A stretch of DNA of 64,000 nucleotides from Pseudoips prasinana (lineage: Eukaryota > Arthropoda > Insecta > Lepidoptera > Nolidae), in NCBI GenBank assembly GCA_951640165.1, contig OX621241.1, forward strand, positions 10,793,001 to 10,857,000, written 5' to 3'. Under the pieces are notes generated by a model. That model made no database searches. It saw only the letters and a list, made by a program, of their open reading frames with translations, and was not told the DNA's origin. Below are positions 31,452 through 41,355 of this stretch, in pieces (position 1 is the first letter of the stretch; each line of letters opens with the position of its first letter). A program made the translations under genes and the position numbers.

Positions 31452-33027
31452 AAAGTACAGCTTTATTTTTATGATACTTTAGGATCATATTGCAAATGTT
31501 TTATTAGTTCCCGTGACTGGCTCGTGGAGTTAAATATACCCTGAGTGCCTACAATAGCTGCCTACGTACAATTTCATTAGAAAACGCCTACTAAAATTTG
31601 TTGTTGATGTTTTGTTAACATCTACTAGATAATTTGTATGTGAATAAATATACTTATAGCTGTAGATAAAGTGATAAGTGTAGGTAAGTAAGTAGTAAAT
31701 AAGTGCCCTAAATATCGGAGAGTGGGTAATCGGTGTTATTAGGTAAATATATTGTACTAGAATTGGTGATTGATGACAATGGTGTTGGCAGGGCGAAATG
31801 GTGTCAAACTTCATGTTCACATGACTACGACAGAAGGTAGGTAGAGTTTTTATATGGATTAATTATCTTAAATTCTCCCTCTCCAGACCTTTTGCCATTT
31901 CATATTGGAGTCGGCTCTCCTAATCGACATTCTCCAATGATATCTTTCCCTGGGTAGTCCTGAGGTTTGAATACCTAATCTTCAGCCGGATCTCTTTTGA
32001 TAAAAAAAAAACCATTTTACTTGGGATCTGCCACGTTGCCTTAGTCCCGATTCCAGTTGCAGCCTATTTTTGACAGGTCAGGTTTTTGCTTAATATAAAC
32101 ATACCACGCATCGCGCGTCTCTGTGAGCTTAAAACTAACTCGAATAAAGATATTATTTGGTACTTTGTCGTAGTAAAATATAAATTTCAATAACTAAACC
32201 TAAACATAATCTCCTTAGCTAGCTAAATATCACTACTATTATAAAATAAATTGTATAAATGTTTTAACATTCCGTGTACCTAAATATCTGTAATAAGTAA
32301 CTAGAAATAATAACTGTATTACTACAAACATGTTCTGACTAAATACAAGCGCTTTTTTAAAGTCTACGGGATTAAAAACCTTTTTTATTTTATTTATTTA
32401 TTTATTGTCAACCATTTGAACACATGATGGCTGGATTTAGTGTCATAGTAAATACATTAAAATATTTAGTTGTAACGTTGTCAGAATAAGATACCTACAA
32501 GATAACCTACTCGATATCTATAGTATATTATGTTTAATATAGTTGTCTTAGCGTGGTCAGTTGCAAATAATAATTAATGAGGTCCTGAGTTTAAATTCAT
32601 TCTTTTTGGCTACAGTACCCGATAGCAGCTCTAAAGCAGACTAAAAGTTGGAAGTTCCTGATCGGAGAGGTTATATACATATGTATCGGCTGCGAAGAAT
32701 GCTTCGCTTCGCCAGTCTCCATAGCAGACGTTCCACTAATAATACGAGTAAATAACAGGGCATAAGCTAGAAGAGAATGCTAGATAAACTAGGCCTGAAT
32801 GCAGACATAGGGGTTTAACTAATCAATTTTAAGAATGGTTATTTTTTTACGGGTAACACAGCATATTATTAGTAGTTCATAAAAAGGTCGTGAAATGAGC
32901 AAACTCATTTTTATCAACTTTTTTTGACAACTACCCCGCTGACCTAACCCTACTGCGTTTAGTTTTAATAACGACAATATTATGTATCTACTTTTTATTA
33001 CATAGGACCATGAATAAAATTATATGG
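31452..33027. other. AT-rich intergenic DNA
   Basis: No gene is seen. At about 31870-32090 a somewhat GC-richer block (GGAGTCGGCTCTCCTAAT) looks like an old repeat I cannot name. A (TTTA)n tract lies near 32390-32407. Confidence 0.5.
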
Positions 33028-33555
33028 TACTAGCTTTTGCCCGCGACTTCGTTCGCGTGGAATAGTGACTTCCGGCAGATTTTTGGTTTTACCCACATAG
33101 TTCCCGATCTCGCGAGATCTCTTCAAAAATGCAATGTGGAAGATATTCTAGGGAACTCTTCAAAAATCAACATAATGAGCTCTGCGTTTGAATTGAAGAT
33201 ATGTATACTCACTGAGGGCATTAAAGCCGTTATTGCCGATCGAAAAAGGCGAAAATGTTATTTTTCCCTTATTTTCAAAATATTTATATTTTATATACAT
33301 TTTTCCGATGAATTTTCAGTACTGAATTGATGCCGACTCTTGACCAATAGATGGCGCTATTTTATTTTTTATTTTATTTTTTGTAATAAAAACTATCCTA
33401 TGTCCTTTCTCAAGTTCTAAACTATGTCTGTACCAAATTTCACACAAATCGGTTCAGTAGTTTAGGCGTGAAGCAAAGACAGACAGACAGACAGACAGAC
33501 AGAAAGACAGAAAGACAGACAGACAGAGTTACTTTCGCATTTATAATATTAGTTT
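33028..33555 (+). repeat. Dispersed repeat 'TACTAGCTTTTGCCCGCGACTTCG' family with GACA microsatellite
   Basis: It starts ACTAGCTTTTGCCCGCGACT followed by TCGTTCGCGTGGAATAGTGA and ends CTTTCGCATTTATAATATTA. A (GACA)n tract of about 50 bp sits at 33477-33525. It is related to the copies at 35866-36078 and 50228-50490. It is a common lepidopteran repeat of unsettled class. Confidence 0.75.
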
Positions 33556-34516
33556 GGATTAATTTTCCCGTTATCAAATTTAAGTTTTTTTTCCCATTGC
33601 TATCATTTGTGTGTTATCTTTTTACAACGAAGCGTATAAATAAGGGTATTTGAGAAATAATTTGTAAGTAAGTATTTTTTTCCAGGGACATTTCTCACAC
33701 ACGATCGGCACGGTTAATATGATCAACAGATGTATCTCGTTCATAGCTTAAAAGCTAGAGTATCTGCTCTGCTAGGTGCTGGGTTATCCCATATATCGTA
33801 TTACACCCTAAACCCAACCTGGGGTCTCGCCAGATGATAAATTTATGGATTTCCGGTCAAAAAATTATGATTTTTTTGGAAGTCACAAATTGGAAGAAAA
33901 TTATGTTAATTTTATACATACATTAATTAGACTCACGCCTGTTTCCCCAGGGGTAGGCAGAGACAACGGATTTCCATTTGTCATGATCTTTGCATACCTC
34001 TTTTGCCTCGATTACTGGCATTATATTTTTCATACAATTGTTGAATTAATGAATTTATTTTATATAATTATATTATTTATTAATTTCATAGATGTTAATT
34101 TTATTCCCATTAAATGTTTTAATGGTTGTGATTTGAAATGGAAACATTGTCTACTCATTCATAGCTAATAAATACATAAAAGTCACTTAGATTCCGTTAA
34201 AAATAAACTGAATTTATTCTCAGAATCACCTACTTTCTCTGAACCCACATATTCTTAGATGTAAGTAACTTCTTTGAGATAATATTCAAAGTTTTTCGCC
34301 TACACGTTCTCGTTGTAATGTGAAGTCGAGCGATCTACTAACATTTTCTATTTTCTCACATAATTGTGACTAAAATTGCTATTTTTGGATGTTGTTCGTG
34401 TTTATTAATCTCAATTTTCATAGCAATATTAGACGACGATGAAAATTAAAAAACCAAATCATACATGTACGGCAGATGTGAAAAATGTAAGGAATGATTA
34501 TTGAATTGGCTCATAC
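33556..34516. other. AT-rich intergenic DNA
   Basis: I see nothing recognisable. The 107-codon ORF at 33845-34168 is rich in Phe/Ile/Leu as expected of AT-rich chance translation and has no splice context. Confidence 0.5.
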
Positions 34517-34519
34517 TTA

Positions 34520-34863
34520 CGCGACGTCCTACGTGAGCGATCTAGACGCGAACGCGAAGCGGCGCGGCGCGGCGCGTAAACAACAACCAGTCGAAACCTA
34601 TTGAAGTGTCCTACATGACGTAACGCGCGTGCGGTGCGGAGCGGAGCGGCGCGACATGAAGCGAACGCGATCAGTTGGCTTGATATTTTCGCGCGAATAG
34701 GATGCGGTGCCGTAGTGTTTTTGCGGCGTCGCGTCGGTGGCGGCTGCGCGAGACGATTCGCGTGCACGTAGGGCACCGCCACCGCGTCGCACCGCATCGC
34801 ATTGAATTCGCGTGTCACTGATTCATAATGAATCAGTGAATGTCGCCTACGTAGGACGTAGCG
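34520..34863. mobile_element. GC-rich MITE with TTA target duplication (Harbinger-type)
   Basis: The ends CGCGACGTCCTACGTGAGCG and (reverse complement of the right end) CGCTACGTCCTACGTAGGCG form TIRs of about 20 bp. The TSD TTA is at 34517-34519 and 34864-34866. It is 344 bp and strongly GC-rich, like the TIRs of the Harbinger element at 14408, but the terminal sequence differs, so it is not a direct deletion product of it. An internal palindrome CACTGATTCATAATGAATCAGTG lies near the right end (given in two overlapping pieces: CACTGATTCAT and ATGAATCAGTG). ORFs inside are GC artefacts. Confidence 0.75.
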
Positions 34864-35009
34864 TTAATTAAAATGCAAACCAATAAATAAACAAACACAT
34901 TTTTTCTACTTACATTTTTAAAACTTTCTCACTCGCTGGTTAACATCAATGACTCTATTTTATGATTATAAGTGAAACGTAGCTATTTCACCCTCAAGGC
35001 GCGCCATTG

Positions 35010-35435
35010 GTATTTCATCATCATCATCATTTTCATATCAGCCAGACACGTCACTCGCTGGCAAAGACTTTCCCCAAGGATCTCCACAGTGGCCGGTCAT
35101 GCTTTGCCCGCATTTAACGGCTTCCCGTGACCCTTGCAAGATCTGGACACGTGGGTGGCCTTCCCACGCAACATTTAGTATATATCGTAGTGGCTACTCA
35201 AGAAGCGTTCTACCTCAGCGGCCGTTTCTTCGACGGTTCTAAGAGCTACTTGTGTCCGCCCCCATTGACATTTCAGTTCGGCAATTTTTCAGGCTGAGTC
35301 GGTTACCTTAGTTCATCTAAGGATTTCGACATTTCTAATTCGATATCGCAGGGAAACTCCAAGCACAGCCCCGTCCTCTTGCTCTTTGGCTAACCTTGAG
35401 CCGTCTGATAAGGCCCATAGTGAGTGACCACGTCT
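35010..35435 (-). mobile_element. RTE LINE 3' fragment, about 430 bp
   Basis: The + strand begins CATCATCATCATCAT, then TCCCCAAGGATCTCCACAGT, CTTCCCGTGACCCTTGCAAG, GACGGTTCTAAGAGCTACTT and CTTGAGCCGTCTGATAAGGC. Read on the minus strand this is the RT C-terminal region ending in the trademark WTDDL...RW...W..LGEAF.QQWTS pattern and an (ATG)n tail. It has many frameshifts. Confidence 0.75.
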
Positions 35436-35660
35436 GCCAAAGTACGGCCACAGCTGGACAAAAGCCTCTCCATAGAATGGGGAGATATGCCAGAATTGCC
35501 ATGCTTAGCAGACGGGTTGGCGATCGCAGTTTGGTGGTCATAGTTCACAGAAAAACGCTGCCGCCCGTTTTCTGGTAGGTATTCCCTTGGTCGATTTCTA
35601 TGCCCCCCACGGGATGAGATGGGGTGATGATATTCTATGCCGTCACCACACAGCAAATTT
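35436..35660 (-). repeat. B-type 'CACAGCTGGACAAAGGCCTC' repeat
   Basis: Landmarks are CCACAGCTGGACAAAAGCCT, TTAGCAGACGGGTTGGCGAT, CGCTGCCGCCCGTTTTCTGG, GGTATTCCCTTGGTCGATTT and CCGTCACCACACAGC. Copies occur at about 19895-20110, 22680-22890, 53290-53510 and 57330-57545. It abuts an RTE end here and at 57150, so it may be part of an RTE-derived composite element. Confidence 0.65.
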
Positions 35661-35865
35661 ATATATATTTAATTATATCATTAAGTAAAGTAACAAAGTA
35701 AGTATATCATTTTAATTGATATTTTAATTATTATCATTCAAATCGAGGTTGCTTAAAATCCGTGTTATATATCTACCCGACTATTTCACCAATGCCGGAC
35801 CTGGCTGGACAGTGGTATGAAAGTCAGCCGTATTCATAGTATGAAGAATTTAATTTTATATACGT

Positions 35866-36078
35866 ACTAGCAATGCCCCGTGGTTTTACCCGTGTTAAAC
35901 TTTATTATCTATAAGCCTATGTGTTAATCCAGGGTGTTAGCTAACTCCATAAAAAAATTATTGAAATCGCTCCAGCCGTTTAGACGTGAAGAAGTAACAA
36001 GTTTGTGACTGTGTGAGTGTGTACCCATGACACACTCACACAGTCACAAACTTTCGCCTTTATAATGTCAGTGTGATT
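35866..36078 (+). repeat. Dispersed repeat 'TACTAG...CCCGTG' family with internal palindrome
   Basis: It starts TACTAGCAATGCCCCGTGGT and ends TCGCCTTTATAATGTCAGTG. In the middle, GTTTGTGACTGTGTGAGTGT (36001-36022) and its exact reverse complement (36030-36051) form a 22-bp perfect hairpin with a 7-base loop. The usual copies of this family have simple CAGA repeats in that position. Confidence 0.7.
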
Positions 36079-36334
36079 TACGGTTGTAAACAAAAATAAA
36101 TGTAGGTATAACGGATTATTCAAGTTGTTTGTTTTAAAAGGGGATTAGGTAAGAGTTTATACGAGAAGTTCGTCAGTTTTTAAGTTAATGAAAATGTAAT
36201 AATTCTGTTAAATAATAACATAATAAAAAATTCACACATGGTATATTATATTATACATAGTACTTTCCTTTTGTAAATACATACTAATATGGTAAAAATT
36301 TAATCAATATGTATTTTTGGAATTCAACCCCAAT

Positions 36335-36475
36335 GTGGGTGAAATAGCGTAGTCGTAAGATACCTGTCACCAGATCACATCGGGGGGGGGGGGGGGTCAG
36401 CAACCCGTGATTCCTCTGGTGTTGAGGGTGTACATCAGGTGACCCGCTTGCTCGTTTGTTGTCTTATGACAAAAA
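36335..36475 (+). mobile_element. CR1/Zenon-type LINE 3' fragment
   Basis: CCTCTGGTGTTGAGGGTGTA followed by CATCAGGTGACCCGCTTGCT and CGTTTGTTGTCTTATGAC is the tail typical of lepidopteran Zenon-like LINEs. A G14 run at about 36381-36394 interrupts it. It is truncated and noncoding. Confidence 0.6.
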
Positions 36476-36857
36476 TAAACCTGCTTTTTATATTTGTACA
36501 CAATTGTTAAACCCGGAAGAAGTCGGAATGGGAACCTAGTCTCTAATGGAGCAACAGATTCTTAATGCGAAGGAAAAATAAGATATAACAAGCTGTTCTT
36601 TTTGAATAGCTCTTAAAAATCAGCTTGCTAGAAGTAACAAAGTGCACAGGACTAAAGAAAAACAACAAGACCGCGGATAGAGAACAACTTGCTAAGTTTA
36701 CATAAATTGTTATGAATCGTTGTTTTCTCATTTGATGTTCAGAAAATCTTTTGGTGGAACTTTATTGCTTTAGTTAATTGACGGAATAATTTGCTGGAAG
36801 TAGTGATTTTATTACTGATAAGTTATTTAACTATAGATACGATTTATTACCAAAGAT

Positions 36858-37170
36858 GGTTTTTTTTTTCATAAGGCAGGGGTAAATCCTAACCATCCAC
36901 CTGTAGAACCAGGTAGATGCGCATGCCACCCGCAAAAAGTGTCTACGGGTGGGTATGTCGGACTCGCACCGACTAAACCTAACCTGCCGTGGACTTCTTC
37001 TGGCACCTGATAGGGGAAGCCCCGGGAACGCGGGTATGCTGCTCCCGGCGCAAAAGAGGGGTCTTTTGCGCCGTGTGCTAGATGGTCGAGACACGCACCC
37101 GGGGAGAGCTGTGGGTTGCCCTTCCCATTTTCCGACTCCTGCCAGTACGGCACAGCGACCATGGATTACC
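36858..37170 (-). mobile_element. R1-like LINE 3' end (poly-A), minus
   Basis: A run of T at about 36861-36869 is the poly-A on the minus strand, preceded by ...CCTGCCTTATG as in 29899-30079. The body includes CCACCCGCAAAAAGTGTCTA, GGGTGGGTATGTCGGACTCG and CGTGGACTTCTTCTGGCACC, and a GGCGCAAAAGA/TCTTTTGCGCC hairpin near 37046-37072. It is the longest copy of this tail in the window. Confidence 0.7.
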
Positions 37171-37531
37171 TATCTTGAGATTATCTCGGATTTGACAAGA
37201 TGTTCTCAAGTGTCGTCCTGCGAGGCCTACCTCCCAATTTGCCGATCATCGTGATCGTGATCAGCGTTCAAATAGATAAAGGTTGAAAATTACTAAATCA
37301 TTCGTTCAATTGGCTTCGTCATAAATAGTTCGAAATCGAACCATGTATAAAGAATCCCACCAAATACAAAAATGTAAAAAAGGAGAGCCAAGTTTAATAC
37401 AAAAGTTATGCTTGGCTGTGGGCTTCGCCGCAAAAAGAATGGAGATCTAAATGAGTGCCAAGTTCTATGCAAAATCCAAATATGTATTTATAGGAAAAAA
37501 ATCATTATGTACAAGTATTAAACTCTATATC

Positions 37532-37728
37532 TTTATGCTTTTATTTTTAAAAAATGTGAGATCTTAAAGTAGGTTTGATTTGACTTGGCCAGTCATTGTA
37601 TAAAGTTATTCAACATATATATATATTCTTTAATTCTGACAATTTTAAAACTGGCCAAGTCAAATCTAACCTACTTTAAGCACTCACATTCTTTTTAAAT
37701 AAAAGCAAGCAATAAATAAAAGCATAAA
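37532..37728. repeat. Long foldback, about 60-bp arms
   Basis: Left arm AATGTGAGATCTTAAAGTAG plus GATTTGACTTGGCCAGT pairs with ACTGGCCAAGTCAAATC plus CTACTTTAAGCACTCACATT on the right. Outer segments TATGCTTTTATTTTTAAAAA and TTTTTAAATAAAAGC extend the pairing. The loop is AT-rich and about 60 bases. Likely a MITE; the family is unknown. Confidence 0.75.
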
Positions 37729-37902
37729 TTCACTTATAGAGAATGTACAAAATATTAAATTTTATTTGTTGGTTTAAAAATATAAATCATTAATATTTAT
37801 TTCTAAAATCTAATATTTTGTACTTTCTCTATTCACTTATAGAGTATGTTCAAAATATTACCTTTTATTTGTTGGTTTAAAAATATTAATCTTTAATATT
37901 TC
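37728..37902. repeat. Direct repeat, two units about 103 bp apart
   Basis: TTCACTTATAGAGAATGTAC at about 37728 and TTCACTTATAGAGTATGTTC at about 37831 start two units of about 72 bp that share TTTTATTTGTTGGTTTAAAA and the following AT-rich bases. It directly follows the foldback, so it could be a slippage product at its edge. Confidence 0.7.
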
Positions 37903-38086
37903 ACAAACGTATTCAAAACGGCGTCTATAAATCTTATAAACATTCTTTCTTACCTACATTTTGATGTTTCCTTGATAATCCGATAGTCTACTGTGAGCGA
38001 GCTATGCTATGTTAAATTGAGTCATGTTTTTAGTTCAAGTATTACAAGTGATAAAATATTCATATCTTTTTCCGACTCGTGGACTT

Positions 38087-38392
38087 CTAGCTACATTCCT
38101 TACTAGGGTTTAAGCCGGACTTTTCAGAATTCCCTCCGGATTCTAAAAAGTCCAGCTTTAGTCCCTTGTCTTCTATGGAAACTGGTACGGAATATGATTT
38201 TTCCTCTAAAAAATATAATACCAATTTATGGCCCAGAGCAGGGACCAATACGATAACCTGATTATCTGTAATCAAACAAGCTACCACTGGGGCAATCGAC
38301 ACATCAATAAATATTGTAAATACTTCATCATCGGCCGACCATATCATAACATACAGTATCAATAATTGCCGCCATGTCGACATCCGTCCCAT
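38087..38392 (-). CDS. Candidate secreted or membrane protein exon, 101 codons
   Basis: I do not recognise it. The minus strand opens MGRMSTWRQLLILYVMIWSA, which has the shape of a signal peptide: a basic start, a hydrophobic core and small residues before DDE. The rest is beta-like and hydrophobic (FTIFIDVSIAPVVACLITDN, QVIVLVPALGHKLVLYFLEE), then charged (DKGLKLDFLESGGNSEKSGL) to a stop. It is not part of any repeat I can see and its composition is more balanced than chance AT-rich ORFs nearby. It may be the first exon of a gene that splices onward to lower coordinates, or a chance ORF. Confidence 0.3.
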   Translation of the reverse strand: MGRMSTWRQLLILYVMIWSADDEVFTIFIDVSIAPVVACLITDNQVIVLVPALGHKLVLYFLEEKSYSVPVSIEDKGLKLDFLESGGNSEKSGLNPSKECS

Positions 38393-38899
38393 AATTTATT
38401 GCCAATAATTCCATTTGACATAGTAGGAAATATCCGACTTAGCTTGGCAACATGAAATACGACCTCAGTGCTTCGAGCTCGAGGCAATTAAAAAAAAAAA
38501 CTGGGAACATATTTTTCATCAGGAACGAGGAACGGGGTCGGGGGCGCGTAAACACGAACGAATATTGCAATCAGAGATCAGGAATGTAGGTACCTACTAG
38601 TTACAACTTTACGAGAATGACTAACAGTACCTACCTAGGTTTGTGACAGGATTTCGCAGCTGGATCGGAGAAATTGAATGTTATCGATAATTAATCTAAA
38701 TTCTAAACTTTTTTAATATTACGTTTTCTGTTTTATGACAACATTGACCCATTTGTACTTCTTGAGTATTACTAGTTACAGTAAGATTATTAGGACACTA
38801 AAATCAAGATATTTGGCGAATAATGTTGATATTTAGGTGTAGAGCAAAAAGGAAGAAGTGATAGATGAGCAGAGACCAAATACTTAACACCTGAATCGA

Positions 38900-39205
38900 A
38901 GGGTTTAATCTAAAGGTATTGTTTCAGACATAGATGTGCCCTCTCCGATCCTCAAGCGGAATGACGAAGCCTTCGTCTTCATGTTAAAACAATGAAACCG
39001 TGGAGTGACAGTTGCACAAAGCGTCCCTCAATAGCTACGATCATACCATGCACCTCAGTAATCGCCCAGAGTCGAAGTTCGAATCCCAAATAGGGTGCAC
39101 ACCGGCGCGGGTACTTAGTTCGCAGTTTTATTTGCCAGATAACGTGAGCCCACATTCGCCCCTATTGTCCGATGAAGCAGTGAAAGACTCCTAGACTAAC
39201 TGTAA
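38900..39205 (+). repeat. tRNA-like dispersed repeat, copy 1
   Basis: GTCGAAGTTCGAATCCCAAA resembles a box B region (GTTCGAATCC) and is followed by GGCGCGGGTACTTAGTTCGC and AGTTTTATTTGCCAGATAA. A second copy is at about 52480-52680 (GAGGTTCGAACCCGAAAGAG then GGCGCGTGTTATTTAGTTTA). Possibly an old SINE. Confidence 0.4.
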
Positions 39206-39915
39206 AGGTCATGTTAAAAGAATAGGAAATTGTGTTCTTAAATTATACTTAAAATCTTCGACATTTTAACCATCCATATAATACCATATATTGAGGAAAC
39301 ATACATACAAATGTATATATAAAATTTAAAGCAAGAAATATAGAAAAATGCATCATAAAACAAGAGAGAAATGGAGTACTTTTATTTTAAGAAGAAAAAT
39401 AATAAACTGAATAGTGAGATAATATCATATAAGCTTCAGTGTGAGAAATAACGCTTTATATCAAAATAAACACTGGTACTTCAGTAAAAACTGTACAAGC
39501 AACTTAAAAGAACACTTAAATTTTGAAGAAATGAAATAAAATTAATTCCAGTGAGTTACTGTGAGAAGCAGGTCATTAAAACTGTCAGTAACCTAAACCT
39601 TTGTTATACACTTAGATCTCTACTATAAATAGATATTACCGCAATTCCTGTTTACCCAACCGAGATAAAGGGTAAATTCGGACATCTTAAGTTTTGATCT
39701 AAGATACCAAGTTACTGTCTCGGGAGTTACCAACAGGCTAATTAATGTCAATGGATCTGGCAGCTGGGTAATTAAACTTTACCTGCTAGCCAGACTAGTA
39801 AATACCTGCTAATTTTAGTTTACAATTAAATACTATCCGGCTACTGAGACTATATCCGGCGACTACAGAGAATGTGTTCCTGGCGTCATTACTTTAGTAG
39901 CTGATTAATTTTGAT

Positions 39916-40076
39916 GTAAACCTTTTTTAATTGAGAACTTATTTCTAAATTCAATGAGTATTCTTCCATAGTAAGAAAATATTTATGGAAATACTTGTTC
40001 CCATAAATATTTTCTTACTATGGAAGAAGAATCTTAATTAAAATTAAGAAATATTTCCTCAATGTAAAAAGGTTTA
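39916..40076. repeat. Long foldback, 160 bp
   Basis: The central part TTCTTCCATAGTAAGAAAAT plus ATTTATGG pairs perfectly with CCATAAATATTTTCTTACTA plus TGGAAGAA. The pairing continues outward with interruptions to GTAAACCTTTTTT at the left and AAAAAGGTTTAC at the right. The total arm is about 75 bp. Probably a MITE. Confidence 0.8.
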
Positions 40077-40140
40077 CACTATCGCTAATATATTTATAAA
40101 TATTTATGTTAAAGCTACCCTTTGTGTAATGAACTTTAAC

Positions 40141-40247
40141 ACTGCATTTGGTTAGTTTCAACTAACCAAATGCAGTGCAGTGCATGGTAGTGTTCACACT
40201 ACCATGTGTGCCTAAGAGGGTTCCACTACCTTCTTAGGCACACATGG
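40141..40247. repeat. Cluster of three adjoining hairpins
   Basis: Hairpin 1 is 40141-40176 (ACTGCATTTGGTTAGTT and its complement, 2-base loop). Hairpin 2 is 40183-40206 (CATGGTAGTGT and its complement, 2-base loop). Hairpin 3 is 40202-40247 (CCATGTGTGCCTAAGA...CTTAGGCACACATGG). Hairpins 2 and 3 share CCATG and so cannot both be fully formed. No ORF or known element explains them. Confidence 0.8.
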
Positions 40248-40404
40248 TGCAATATGCTACGCGATCTTGTGATTGACACTGTATTTAACAATTATATTAA
40301 TTGTGTGATAGATCCCTGTCCTGCAGATGAATATCACTATTCACCCAAGTACTCACACTCACCCACTCCTTATCACCGTAAACAGGTACAATTTGATTCT
40401 TACA

Positions 40405-40440
40405 CACACAGGCACACACACATAGGCACACACACGCACC
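40405..40440. repeat. CA-rich microsatellite
   Basis: The tract is ACACACACAGGCACACACAC followed by ATAGGCACACACACGCACC, an imperfect (CA)n. Confidence 0.7.
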
Positions 40441-40724
40441 TTACTTGACAACTACATGACACTATACGAAAACTAATAACTGCGGTGGGTATTCTGATGA
40501 TGAGTAGCTGGCCAATTTTTAGTTCTGCCTACAACATTAATTAGTGAATGTAATCAATAATTGTTAAGTTTTTGTGTAGTATTTTAGTTAGTTATATTTG
40601 TGTTTACATTTATTTTATGCTTGCTTTGTCACAAGACGACACGCATTTGTAAATCTTTGCATTTCTCATATAAGTGAACTGTATCTAATTGTTCTTTTGA
40701 GAATAAATGTTCTTTAAACCTAAG

Positions 40725-40886
40725 TCAGTCGCTAGATGCGGATAGTGTAGGAGATGCAATACTTAAACACTTCGCAGGGAGAAAACCCATTCCCATATTA
40801 ACCTCGTTGTTTTTGATCACAGGAACTGATGACAAATCGCTGAGTCTTCCATGAGACCGGGGGTCGGACAGACCGAACTGTAGAAC
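40725..40886 (-). CDS. Candidate terminal coding exon of an unknown minus-strand gene
   Basis: I do not recognise the protein. On the minus strand a very good acceptor (GTTTTTCTCTTTACAG) precedes 54 codons in phase 0, VLQFGLSDPRSHGRLSDLSS, then VPVIKNNEVNMGMGFLPAKC and LSIASPTLSASSD with a TGA stop. Its balanced composition and the pyrimidine tract argue for a real exon. However, no upstream exon was found, and the stop lies beside plus-strand AATAAATGTTCTTTAAACC, which could be the end of an LTR-type element, so it could also be element-derived. Confidence 0.35.
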   Translation of the reverse strand, partial: VLQFGLSDPRSHGRLSDLSSVPVIKNNEVNMGMGFLPAKCLSIASPTLSASSD

Positions 40887-41093
40887 CTGTAAAGAGAAAA
40901 ACAGAATAGTCAATGTTGCATAATACTTTATGAATACAACGTTTTGGCAAAATATAAGATAGACTACCGGTACTAACATACCCAGAACCAGGATACTATA
41001 AGACCTAACTTAAGCGTACTAAAGTATTACTGAATGATGAACTGTCATCACTGATACAAAGGAAGAGTGAAAGAAATAAAAGTTCTAACAGAA

Positions 41094-41162
41094 AAGATCC
41101 TATAAGATCGAAGTGCGAAAATACCAGTGGTGTATTTTCGCACTTCAATCTTTTAGGATCTT
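41094..41162. repeat. Hairpin with about 31-bp arms
   Basis: AAGATCCTATAAGATCGAAG plus TGCGAAAATAC pairs with GTATTTTCGCACTTCAATCT plus TTTAGGATCTT, with three mismatches and a 5-7-base loop. It is short, nearly perfect and stand-alone. Confidence 0.8.
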
Positions 41163-41169
41163 AGAATAG

Positions 41170-41355
41170 GATAAAATAAAATACTGTTTACGGCGCCTTA
41201 GTACCACACTCAAGTTTTTCGCGATCTCAAGTACATCCGCGATAGGCATGGATGGCGCTGAAAAAACTACAGAAACCTCCCTAATCGGACCCTTTTAGTC
41301 GCCTCCTACGACAGACAGGATATATATTATGCCTTTTCTTCGTCCGGGACTATAT
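41170..41355 (+). repeat. Degraded GC-rich repeat end
   Basis: CCCTTTTAGTCGCCTCCTAC then GACAGACAGG and CTTCGTCCGGGACTATATGG is a diverged form of the repeat end at 12965-13045 (AGTCGCCTTTTACGACACCC...). Confidence 0.4.

Noticed and set aside
33468..33653. ORF of Arg/Gln/Thr/Asp repeats
   Set aside because: It translates the (GACA)n microsatellite inside a dispersed repeat.
33845..34168. 107-codon + strand ORF
   Set aside because: Residue composition (Phe/Ile/Asn-rich) matches random AT-rich translation and no family features were seen.
34498..34818. 106-codon Arg/Ala-rich minus-strand ORF
   Set aside because: It lies wholly within the GC-rich MITE at 34520-34863; stop codons are rare there because of composition.
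40450..40722. Solo LTR upstream of 40725
   Set aside because: AATAAATG near the end and a possible boundary were noted, but no TG...CA termini with a target duplication could be fixed.
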